The position numbers were made by a program, and so were the translations under genes. The notes under the pieces are model-generated. The model saw only the letters and a program-made list of their open reading frames with translations, was not told the origin of the DNA and ran no database searches. From contig JABFGH010000030.1 in assembly GCA_013112585.1 (NCBI GenBank), forward strand, positions 1 to 60,152: 60,152 nt of DNA. Reading direction: 5' to 3'. The DNA comes from Ignavibacteriota bacterium (GTDB lineage: Bacteria > Bacteroidota > Ignavibacteria > Ignavibacteriales > Melioribacteraceae). Shown here piece after piece: positions 1-8,655 of the stretch. The stretch's first letter is position 1. The number at the start of each line of letters is the position of its first letter.

Positions 1-1
1 C

Positions 2-94
2 ATAAAAGAAATCACAGGAAGATCAATGAAAGTTGTGAGAGAATATATTAAATTATACAAGGATTTAAATCCCGAGGAAGCAAAAAATGATTAA
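2..94 (+). CDS. C-terminal end of an unidentified protein (5' end outside window)
   Basis: The frame is open from the window edge to a TAA stop and encodes about 30 residues ending in PEEAKND. The tail contains TGRSMKVVREYIKLYKDL, which looks like the recognition helix of a helix-turn-helix protein and could be the end of a transposase-like or regulatory protein. That assignment is a guess from a short piece. The start and the rest of the gene lie outside the window. Confidence 0.4.
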   Translation: MKEITGRSMKVVREYIKLYKDLNPEEAKND

Positions 95-114
95 AAAGAC
101 CTCAGGGGACAAAT

Positions 115-135
115 GACACTATTGTAAATAGTATC
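115..135. terminator. Short hairpin after the partial gene
   Basis: Nine-base arms GACACTATT and AATAGTATC pair around a three-base loop, with one G-T pair. The hairpin begins 20 bases after the stop codon of the partial gene. No T-run follows it on the plus strand, so a role in termination is weakly supported. The rest of 136-259 shows nothing recognisable. Confidence 0.25.
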
Positions 136-259
136 AATTATGATAAGGATAAAATATACTGAATAGTTTAATTCAAGCATGATTACTTAAATAATTTAGT
201 GATGAAATGATTACTAAACATTCAGACTAGTCTAAACTTGAAACTACAACAATTGTTGA

Positions 260-418
260 GAATTTATTCGCTCAATTCGCCTGAAAACTGCTTATCAATT
301 GCTGTCCAAAAAATCTGTGACAGTTACAGAAGCAGCATATCATGTTGGTTTTAATAATCTATCCTATTTTACAAAATGTTTTAGAAATGAATTTAATGTC
401 AATCCATCTAAATTTTAA
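260..418 (+). pseudogene. Remnant of an AraC-family regulator (last 52 codons)
   Basis: The frame reads [11 protein letters not shown], then [20 protein letters not shown] and NVNPSKF, followed by TAA. This is the second helix-turn-helix of an AraC/XylS regulator: the A-x-x-VGF-x-x-x-SYF-x-K-x-F signature is intact. A TGA stop sits directly before the first codon shown, and no start codon, first helix-turn-helix or sensor domain is visible upstream. The gene is therefore truncated and almost certainly dead. It is followed by about 200 bases without genes leading to the next gene. Confidence 0.75.
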
Positions 419-614
419 GAACCTTCTTATTTTTTGTTCCAAATATTCTGTCTGAATTTTCCAACCAACTTACAAAACCTTCATTTTAAATATTTCAATC
501 AAATTTGATACAAGGGTGTTAAAATTGGTGACAATAGTGTTAGCCATTTTGTCGTGAATAATATTTATTACCCTTCAACAAGACAAATTATCTTTAATTA
601 AGAGGGAGGTTGTA

Positions 615-3600
615 ATGAAAAAGAAAAACTATTTAATACTTTTTATTTTATTACTGTTTACGATTTCTTTAGTAAATACTAAAAGTAAAAATTCCGTAGA
701 TCAGGTTAAATTTAATAAAATAAGTGGTCTTCCCAGCCAAACTAAATTTAATATCAATCGTATCTCAACATTTATTTATAATGATGGTAGAACAGATATC
801 GATCCAAATGGAAATGCTGGTTTTGTTTTCCCAAACGGTACCAATAAAACTGCAATTTATTCATCCAGTTTAGTTTGGGGAGGGAAAATTAATAATCAAA
901 TAAGAGTTGGAGGGTCTACCTACCAGACAGGCTTGCAACCAGGTAGAATCATATCAGAAAATGTAGCTGAAGACCCAAATTTAGACCATGTAAGAATTTA
1001 CCGGGTAAGGCGAGATTATGAAACTGCAAATTTGTGGGATGATGCTTTTGATATGAACATGAGCATTGAAGAAGTTTTTAACCAATATGAAAAAGATTGG
1101 AATGAATGGCCTGCAATTTATGGAGCACCTTTTGAAGATATAGATAATAATGGTTCGTATGACCCGATGGTTGACATACCGGGTGTGACGAATGCTGATC
1201 AAACTATTTGGTTTGTTGCAAATGACTTAAATCCCAATTTAACACAATTGTTATATGGTTCTCCCCCGATTGGAATTGAACTCCAGGTTACTATATGGGG
1301 ATATTTTGGAGTAAACTCATTCGATGAAATGATGTTCAGAAAATATAAGCTAATAAATAAAAGCAGTAATAATATTGACGACATGTATATTTCAATGTGG
1401 TCAGACCCTGATGTTGGGTGGTATAGCGATGATTTTGTTGGATGCGATTCATTATTAAATTTAGCATATGCCTATAATGCAAATCTCTTTGATAGTTATT
1501 ACAATAATTATCCTCCTGCCGTCGGCTATTCATTGCTGCAAGGTCCAATCGTTGACGGAGAAGAGTCAGATATAGGTTTTTTCAATGGAACATTTTTTCC
1601 CGGTAAGAAAAACTTATCAATGACCGCATTTTATTTTAATACTTCTGGCGACCCTGAAATTGTAGATCCTTTTTCCAATGACTACACTGGTTCATTACAG
1701 TTTTACAATCAATTTCAAGGAAGAAAGAGTTTTACCGGAAACGCATTTATTGATCCAACTACAACAACTCCCACAAAATTTCCACTAAATGGTGAACCAC
1801 TGACGAATGAGGGTTGGATTGATGGTATGATTCATCCCCCGGCAGACAGGCGAATGGGTATGTCTAGCGGACCATTTAATATGGCTCCAGCAGATACACA
1901 AGAAGTAGTTTTTGCTGAGATGGGGGAATTAAAAATATACCCGAAAGCACATATTAAAAATATTTATGGAGTTAAAAGAAAAGCTGGCAATATTAAAAAC
2001 TTGTTTATAAATAAATTGGCTGTTGATATTAATGCAACCCCGATTGCTCCTTTAAATGTTGAACTTGAACTGACATCAGCTATACTTCTTCTAACATCCA
2101 ATAGTTCTGTTCAAAGTTATGAATGGGGCATAGAAAATAAACCAAATGGCAGTAATGCGTCTATAATTTCAATTGATGTTTCAAGCGCTAAGTTCACTCC
2201 GGACATAGCTGGTGATTATATAATAAATCTCTCTATAATTTCAGATTTGGGCGATACTGCTGTTGGAAGAATAAATATTTTAGGTAGCTCAAATCACGCA
2301 CCTGTCGCAGATTTTACATTAAGCAAAACTGAAATAATTATGGGTGATACTGCATTTGCAGACGGGTCTATTTCCAGTGACTTTGAAAACCAACCGCTTG
2401 AATTTCAATGGGGAGGAAGTATTTTGGCACTTGAACCGCAAATGAATAAAACAATTCTCTATCCATTGTTTTATATAGGTGAATCTGAAGTTGCTTTGGA
2501 AGTTTCAGATGGATTGTTTACTTCATCAAAAAGTAAAACTGTAAATGTAGTACCAAAATATACCGAAATAGATGTCAATTGGAGTTATTTAGATACAATT
2601 TATAATTACAGGGAAGGAGCGTTTTATGGCAAAGGTGATACAACGTTCGCAGTACCATTAATTTACCCTTACAACATTGACTCTACAAAATTGGTGATTT
2701 ACAACAAATCAAACGCTGGTATTGAATTTGTAAAAGAAATTTCACTGCCCGATCTTGAAACAATTGCAACTATTAAGAATGACTTAATTTTTGTGCATGA
2801 TATTTCAAATGCAAGCATTGGTTTTTACGGTGTTGGTAAATTGTCAATCTACAGACTTAGCGAGAATTGGCAGCTAACTAAATTATTATCCAATTATTAT
2901 CCAACTGTTGAGCGTGATGACGATATATTCTCAGTTCATTTTTATTCTGATACTGCATTAACCCGAACGTACCATAAAATATTTAAAATTGATTTTCTTA
3001 CTAACCCTGCAAATCCTACTGTTATTGATACATTTGATTTCAGGACGGAGTATTCTAACAACGGTAAAAATGTAAAAGAAATTACATTTAACAAGAACGA
3101 TATTCATTTTTATGGGAAATATACCGATAGTCTAAAGTACTTTATGGATGTTAGAAGTATTATGGATTATAGTTTAATTAGAGAATTTAGTTTTTCGGTT
3201 GTAGAAGAGTCGTTTATTGCGTGGAGTAGTAAGAATAACAAATTTTTACTTGCGCGTCGAGATACCGTTACTTTTTATGAATTGACAAATAATTATGAAT
3301 TGGAAGAAGGCTCCACTATCAATTATACTTTAGACCTACCATTATCACCCTATTCGTCAAGTGAAATAATTAGTTTGAATGGTTCGAAGTTTTTGGATGA
3401 TGATAATCTAGTATTACGAGGTACATATGGATTTGAAGTTTATAATGTAAATGATATTAATAACCCTACATTTGTTGCAAGTTGTTTGGATGGCTACGAT
3501 AATGGATATCTTACCAACTCGGGTAGTAACTTTTTTATTGAACGACATTTATTTGGTAGTGAAGGTTTTCTTGGTTATCAATGGAAAGGTGTAGAACTTG

Positions 3601-3908
3601 ATCTTATCTCTGATGTAGAAAATAATAACTTAGTAAGTGTGCCTACTATCTATAAACTTAATCAGAACTACCCAAACCCATTCAACCCATCAACAAAAAT
3701 CAGATTTCACTTACCCGAAAGAAACCTAGTGCGGCTTGATATATTCAACATACTTGGTCAAAAAGTAAGGACGCTTGCAAACACTGAATTTGAAACTGGA
3801 ATACATGAAATAACATTTGATGGGAAAAACTTAGCAAGCGGAGTTTATTTGTACAGAATTGTCAGTGGTAGTTTTAATGAGACAAAAAAGATGTTGCTTT
3901 TAAAATGA
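615..3908 (+). CDS. Large secreted protein with PKD-like domain and T9SS sorting domain
   Basis: The 1097-residue product starts with a signal peptide (MKKKNYLILFILLLFTISLV) and is preceded by a strong ribosome site (GGGAGG, positions 603-608). Residues about 560-640 resemble a PKD/cadherin-type beta-sandwich (NHAPVADFTLS...), followed by a long region without recognised motifs that could be a beta-propeller. The last 86 residues, from about 1012, form a type IX sorting domain (QNYPNPFNPST, then FNILGQKV and SGVYLYR). The protein should be exported through Sec, passed to the T9SS and released or anchored on the cell surface. The N-terminal 500 residues are conserved-looking but not recognised; no catalytic motif is visible. 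The gene is followed at 70 bases by another T9SS cargo gene, probably co-transcribed. Confidence 0.85.
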   Translation: MKKKNYLILFILLLFTISLVNTKSKNSVDQVKFNKISGLPSQTKFNINRISTFIYNDGRTDIDPNGNAGFVFPNGTNKTAIYSSSLVWGGKINNQIRVGGSTYQTGLQPGRIISENVAEDPNLDHVRIYRVRRDYETANLWDDAFDMNMSIEEVFNQYEKDWNEWPAIYGAPFEDIDNNGSYDPMVDIPGVTNADQTIWFVANDLNPNLTQLLYGSPPIGIELQVTIWGYFGVNSFDEMMFRKYKLINKSSNNIDDMYISMWSDPDVGWYSDDFVGCDSLLNLAYAYNANLFDSYYNNYPPAVGYSLLQGPIVDGEESDIGFFNGTFFPGKKNLSMTAFYFNTSGDPEIVDPFSNDYTGSLQFYNQFQGRKSFTGNAFIDPTTTTPTKFPLNGEPLTNEGWIDGMIHPPADRRMGMSSGPFNMAPADTQEVVFAEMGELKIYPKAHIKNIYGVKRKAGNIKNLFINKLAVDINATPIAPLNVELELTSAILLLTSNSSVQSYEWGIENKPNGSNASIISIDVSSAKFTPDIAGDYIINLSIISDLGDTAVGRINILGSSNHAPVADFTLSKTEIIMGDTAFADGSISSDFENQPLEFQWGGSILALEPQMNKTILYPLFYIGESEVALEVSDGLFTSSKSKTVNVVPKYTEIDVNWSYLDTIYNYREGAFYGKGDTTFAVPLIYPYNIDSTKLVIYNKSNAGIEFVKEISLPDLETIATIKNDLIFVHDISNASIGFYGVGKLSIYRLSENWQLTKLLSNYYPTVERDDDIFSVHFYSDTALTRTYHKIFKIDFLTNPANPTVIDTFDFRTEYSNNGKNVKEITFNKNDIHFYGKYTDSLKYFMDVRSIMDYSLIREFSFSVVEESFIAWSSKNNKFLLARRDTVTFYELTNNYELEEGSTINYTLDLPLSPYSSSEIISLNGSKFLDDDNLVLRGTYGFEVYNVNDINNPTFVASCLDGYDNGYLTNSGSNFFIERHLFGSEGFLGYQWKGVELDLISDVENNNLVSVPTIYKLNQNYPNPFNPSTKIRFHLPERNLVRLDIFNILGQKVRTLANTEFETGIHEITFDGKNLASGVYLYRIVSGSFNETKKMLLLK

Positions 3909-3978
3909 CCTTAAGGAATAGCACAAATTTCAATAGTAATTAAATACATTGAGCATGAAAGATTAGAAGAGGTGAAAA

Positions 3979-5592
3979 ATGAGAAAGACCTTTATCAGCG
4001 CTACTGTTCTAATTCTCCTAAATTTTAGTGTAGCAATTCCACAAGAAAACACAGTTAACAAAAATACAACATTCTGTTATAATTGCATTGAACATCCATC
4101 TTCAATGCAAATTGATGAATTGCAAAATAGTAACGACGCACCGGATTTATACTTATATCCATATAATCTCCACCTCAAGAAAGACTCCACCAGTTCTGAA
4201 CCATTGGTAATTAAAGATAAGTATGGAAACATTGTTCCCGGAACTATTTACTTCGGAGGGTATTCAAATGATTTAATTTCTATTTCCGCGGATGGGTATG
4301 TAACGGGCTTAAGGGAAGAACAATCAAATGAAATCGGAACATGGGTATTTGCATCTATTGACGGGCAATCAGTATCAAATAGGTGCGTTGTTAGAGTATT
4401 GTCTTCAAACTACAATCTCCAATATATAGCAGACACTAGTGCAAATACAATTTTATATTATCCTGAATCAATAAATGGAGAAAATATTGAGCCTTATGTA
4501 CTACAATATGAAATGAGTACAGTTCACGAGTATATTTATCAAATACAAGCAGCACTTATGGATCTTGTACCATTTGGCGGGAATAAACAAATACTTGAAG
4601 TTGACTTTGGTGAAACTGAACAGCAGCGGGTTTGTGGGATTTCGGGAAATCCAGTAAGGCTAGGATGGAATATACAAGGAAACCCTTGGCAAAATTGTTT
4701 TCTTGTTCCTTTTACTCCTCCAAGATCACCACAGTGGTTTATCATTACTCATGAGATCGGACATAATTTTACTTTAGCATCAAATATTTTCTATACTGGT
4801 TTGAGTTCATTTTATTATAGTGAAGGAATAGCTTCATCTATAGGTTTGGAATGTTATGAAAAAATATTGGCAAGACCTGAAGAATTTACGCTGCAAAGTG
4901 CAACGAGGAATACAATTCTGGGTCAAATGAATCTATATAAAAATAATTTTCAACAAGCATTTAATACATGGCAAAATAATGGATCGAACTTCAGTTCGCT
5001 CTCACCCGATATAGTTGACGGCATTTATTTTCATTACAAAGCAGATTATTCAGGTAATTTCACCGAAAGATTTTATACGCCTCTGCAAATGCGATTTTTC
5101 GATGAACTTATTTCAATTCTGAACCTTATAACTTCCAATGGAGAAAATGGGAAGCACACTTTTTTTGCTGCATTAATTAGTGCAGCTGTTAAAGAGGATT
5201 TATCTCAAGAATTTATCACATCTTATAATTATCCAATAATTCAATCTCTTTTTGATGATGCCTATACAATATTAAGTAATATTATGGATGTAAATGTTGC
5301 TGTTGGAGAAAGTGAAGATAATCTGCCGAATGATTTTGTTATTAATCAAAACTACCCAAATCCATTCAACCCAACGACTACAATTTCATATTCAATTCCA
5401 ATAGCGAGCCAAGTTCAAATATCAATTTATAATACACTTGGTCAAATAATTTCTACACTAATCGATAAGTATCAATCTGCCGGTTATTATGAAACAACTT
5501 TTGATGCATCAAATTTATCCAGCGGAGTTTACTTCTATAGCCTAAAAGCAGAGGAACATTTTTCTGTAAATAAAATGATACTTTTAAAATAG
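3979..5592 (+). CDS. Secreted zinc metallopeptidase-like protein with T9SS sorting domain
   Basis: The 537-residue product has a signal peptide (MRKTFISATVLILLNFSVA), a Big-2-like Ig segment at about residues 55-135, a central peptidase-like region and a C-terminal type IX sorting domain from about residue 453 (NQNYPNPFNP). The motif HEIGHN at residues 258-263 fits the HExxH zinc site. A glutamate at residue 282 (YYSEG) follows at the distance expected of gluzincins, and the local pattern resembles M60/enhancin-like peptidases. The M60 assignment is tentative. A ribosome site (GAGGTG) precedes the start. Substrate is unknown; an extracellular protein or glycoprotein is likely. A bidirectional hairpin follows the stop. 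Confidence 0.8.
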   Translation: MRKTFISATVLILLNFSVAIPQENTVNKNTTFCYNCIEHPSSMQIDELQNSNDAPDLYLYPYNLHLKKDSTSSEPLVIKDKYGNIVPGTIYFGGYSNDLISISADGYVTGLREEQSNEIGTWVFASIDGQSVSNRCVVRVLSSNYNLQYIADTSANTILYYPESINGENIEPYVLQYEMSTVHEYIYQIQAALMDLVPFGGNKQILEVDFGETEQQRVCGISGNPVRLGWNIQGNPWQNCFLVPFTPPRSPQWFIITHEIGHNFTLASNIFYTGLSSFYYSEGIASSIGLECYEKILARPEEFTLQSATRNTILGQMNLYKNNFQQAFNTWQNNGSNFSSLSPDIVDGIYFHYKADYSGNFTERFYTPLQMRFFDELISILNLITSNGENGKHTFFAALISAAVKEDLSQEFITSYNYPIIQSLFDDAYTILSNIMDVNVAVGESEDNLPNDFVINQNYPNPFNPTTTISYSIPIASQVQISIYNTLGQIISTLIDKYQSAGYYETTFDASNLSSGVYFYSLKAEEHFSVNKMILLK

Positions 5593-5651
5593 TTACCTAT
5601 AGAATTTGATTGCATACCATATTACAGAGAAGATTATTATCGGATTTTAAT

Positions 5652-5682
5652 TTAACTCCCCGCAATAAAAGCAGGGAGTTAA
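5652..5682. terminator. Bidirectional rho-independent terminator
   Basis: Arms TTAACTCCC (5652-5660) and GGGAGTTAA (5674-5682) pair perfectly around a 13-base loop. TTTT follows on the plus strand and an A/T-rich tract on the minus strand. The hairpin lies between the convergent stops of the T9SS peptidase gene and the DUF5916 gene, so it probably ends both transcripts. Confidence 0.75.
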
Positions 5683-5691
5683 TTTTATAAA

Positions 5692-8358
5692 TTACACCCC
5701 AAACCAATAAGTTAGTTTAATCATAAAAATATTATCGGGCTTAACACTAAATAAATTCCTCATCGATTTCCCAAAATAAAAATCACCATGAGAATCAACA
5801 TCTTCCCTGCTTTGTGTCCATACTAAGTATAGTGCAGAGCCGGGCATATATTCCCACCTTAAAACAGCATTACCTCTTAGAGATATATAATTAAAATCTG
5901 GATCGCTGATACTTTCTTCAACAGCAGCACCGTCACCATCAGCATCAAGCAAATAATTTATTTCTCCATCATCGGCTACTTCCTTTGTTAGTGTGGAACC
6001 ATCTGTACCATAAGTAAGAAAGTCATAAGTCCTTGGTTTCCTTAAACTTTTAAATGAGTTGTACCTTCCGGATGCAATTAAAGGCTGAAGATAAACTTGG
6101 AAGCTAAGTTTTGGACTTATTATCCAATCGGCGCGTATATCTGCTGAAAATGTTCTTTGATCCAAATGAGCAAATAAATATCTGCTGCCGAAAGTCTGTA
6201 CAGCGCTTTCATCTGAATAAACTCCTATATATTGAGCATTGGAAAGATCACGAGAAAAATGAGGACCCACTGACATAGTTAAAGTCGGAGTAACCTTAAA
6301 CTCAATATTGGTATATAATGAATAAGAATTAATGTCATCACTTTTTGTTAAATCTCCACCAGCCCGCAGCACCCACCATTCTCTATTATCAGTATAAGTA
6401 TTTATTCTAAAGGATCGGCTAACAGGATTTAATGTCAATGGTCCGCCCCGTGTTCTTCTAGAATTATATGTTTCAGGGTTGTAGGTTAGATTAATATTCA
6501 CACCGGAGAAATCTTGAAAATTTATAAAACTTCCGAACCAAAATCCTTGTGCAGTTTTATTGCCGCCAAAATCGTAACTCATATAAGTGGCGGCATTAAC
6601 ACCCGCATTTCTATAAAAATCAGTGGGATCAGGCCATCTGTAACTAGTAAAAAAATGCCAATTTATTTTATCACTGTATGAACCAAATCCAAGGTCATTA
6701 ATTTCAAATTTAGGACTAGTCATACCAACTGCAGAATTAAAAGTCCACCTTCCTCTATTTTTATTGATCATTAATCTTCCGCCAAAGCCGCTTAATGATG
6801 TAGCGGAACTATCAACACTAATATGGGTCGCATCCGGTCTTTGAAAATAGTGACGCGAACTTGTTTGTAAATCGGTCATTCGTTCTGCGGTTCCGCTTAC
6901 GCGTGATACTCCTGCCCAGCCCGTTATAACATAAGTTCTGTCGGAATCCAAAAATGTCCATCCATCTACTGCTCCAACAACTGCATCTTTGTTAATTGAT
7001 CCTCGCAAATTATCATCATCAAAAAATCTATTTGTAAATGTTGAAAGAATTCCAATTCCTTGAGCCGCAGAATTAAAATCTCTTTGTGCCCTAAACACGC
7101 CATAGTATGTAAGTGGTTCAAGTTCAACTTTTGAGCGGGTGCCTTCATTAAAAATTTCAGCATGTTCTTTTTTTGTCACCGCATGTATCATACCTATTTT
7201 CCAATCATTTAATACCCTGCCCGTAATTTTTCCCGCACCTAAAATATGAGTTCCACTTGGAACATCCGCATATTCATATGTTGGAAGGCTTCCCTGCGGA
7301 TTTCTACCAATTCTTCTGCTGTAAAAAATATTTGCTCTAGACCAATCAAACCGCGGATTATTATTTGCTCCGCCTCTACCGAATCTAAATATGCTAACAC
7401 CTTCAGTAAAAAACGGACGCTTCTCTTCAAATGTATATTCTACATCACTCAAATTTACAATTGCCGGATCAACTTCCACTTGTCCAAAATCGGGATTTAC
7501 TGTGGCATCGACAATTAAACTATTACCTATTCCGGCTTTTATATCAACACCTGCTCCCGGCAAATATTCTTTTCCGGAATTGAACGGATCATTCGGATCT
7601 GCTCCAATATATTCAGCCTTTCCGGTTACATACGGCATAATTTCTAATTTAGAAGAAGGCGAAATGCCTTTAATGCCAACAAGGGCAGGAAACCTCGATG
7701 CAAATCCGCTCTCATTTCGTGGAGTATATGCAATCATATCAGTTTCATTTCTTCTGCTGAAAAATCGTTCTACATTAATACCCCAAACTTGTTCTTCCCC
7801 CTCTCTAAATCGAAGCTGAGAATAAGGGATTCTCATTTCTACCGACCATCCATCCGAATCAATTTTCGGAACCCCTTCCCAAACGGCATCCCAGGATAGA
7901 TCGGTGAATTTGCTGTCATTCTCAAGTACTCCGTCTGCTATAGTTCCGGCTGCTGAAACATAAAAGAAATAACCGCTTCGTTTATCCCTGTATGAATCAA
8001 GATAGAGAACGCATCCATCGGATGGGTCACCCCAAACAAAATCTCTTCTAACTAATCTTGCCATTATTGAATCGGGATTTGAATCGTAGAACTTTCCTGC
8101 AAAATAAATTGCCTCATCATCGTAGGCAAACCATATTTTACTGTGCTGGGTTGGTTTTTCACCCTGATCAGGATCTTGCTGAAGAAGTTCTGAAAATCCT
8201 GCTCTCTTCCAAATATTCTCGGATAGAATTCCATCAATTTTGATATTTTCAAATGCTCTTACGGCAACAATTTCTTTTTCAGAAGTGGCTCCTTGTGAGG
8301 AAGATATTTGGATGGACGTAAATACTAAAATTAAAGCTGCTTCAATTACTTTTTTCAA
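5692..8358 (-). CDS. DUF5916 outer-membrane protein with N-terminal CBM9-like domain
   Basis: The product is about 888 residues. I chose the TTG start at 8358 because it is preceded by GGGGGGATT and gives a clean signal peptide (KKVIEAALILVFTSIQISS). An upstream TTG at 8382 would add eight residues without a ribosome site. Residues about 35-200 resemble a carbohydrate-binding family 9 fold (IDGILSENIWKRA, VLYLDSYRDKRSGYFF). The rest matches DUF5916, with alternating short strands and a final WFGV ending typical of an outer-membrane barrel (RPFFTEG, FYSRRIGRNPQG). Members of this family are common in Bacteroidota; their biochemical role is not established. The gene stands alone and ends at a shared hairpin. 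Confidence 0.85.
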   Translation of the reverse strand: MKKVIEAALILVFTSIQISSSQGATSEKEIVAVRAFENIKIDGILSENIWKRAGFSELLQQDPDQGEKPTQHSKIWFAYDDEAIYFAGKFYDSNPDSIMARLVRRDFVWGDPSDGCVLYLDSYRDKRSGYFFYVSAAGTIADGVLENDSKFTDLSWDAVWEGVPKIDSDGWSVEMRIPYSQLRFREGEEQVWGINVERFFSRRNETDMIAYTPRNESGFASRFPALVGIKGISPSSKLEIMPYVTGKAEYIGADPNDPFNSGKEYLPGAGVDIKAGIGNSLIVDATVNPDFGQVEVDPAIVNLSDVEYTFEEKRPFFTEGVSIFRFGRGGANNNPRFDWSRANIFYSRRIGRNPQGSLPTYEYADVPSGTHILGAGKITGRVLNDWKIGMIHAVTKKEHAEIFNEGTRSKVELEPLTYYGVFRAQRDFNSAAQGIGILSTFTNRFFDDDNLRGSINKDAVVGAVDGWTFLDSDRTYVITGWAGVSRVSGTAERMTDLQTSSRHYFQRPDATHISVDSSATSLSGFGGRLMINKNRGRWTFNSAVGMTSPKFEINDLGFGSYSDKINWHFFTSYRWPDPTDFYRNAGVNAATYMSYDFGGNKTAQGFWFGSFINFQDFSGVNINLTYNPETYNSRRTRGGPLTLNPVSRSFRINTYTDNREWWVLRAGGDLTKSDDINSYSLYTNIEFKVTPTLTMSVGPHFSRDLSNAQYIGVYSDESAVQTFGSRYLFAHLDQRTFSADIRADWIISPKLSFQVYLQPLIASGRYNSFKSLRKPRTYDFLTYGTDGSTLTKEVADDGEINYLLDADGDGAAVEESISDPDFNYISLRGNAVLRWEYMPGSALYLVWTQSREDVDSHGDFYFGKSMRNLFSVKPDNIFMIKLTYWFGV

Positions 8359-8655
8359 ACTTAATCCCCCCGGATTTTCCAATTAAGACGCAAGTATCAT
8401 TTATAAGTTTCAGTATTATTTTTCAATATTGCTCCAGTCCTTTTTTTTAGATTATTTCATTTAAGATATCAATTGGATTCTACATAAAATATCTTCACAC
8501 CTAGATACATGCCTGCATGAAAAATCACTAACTTGTTTTTAATATATAACTTATTTAATTTTATATTAAGATATATGTCTCTTAATAATTAGATTTAGAC
8601 TCCTATTAAAATTGATAATTTTTAAATATTTTTGCATTAGACGGTTGAGGGTAAA

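Noticed and set aside
7391-7819. A 142-codon plus-strand frame inside the DUF5916 gene.
   Set aside because: The minus-strand gene encodes a clear family protein over the entire length; this frame has no ribosome site or motif.
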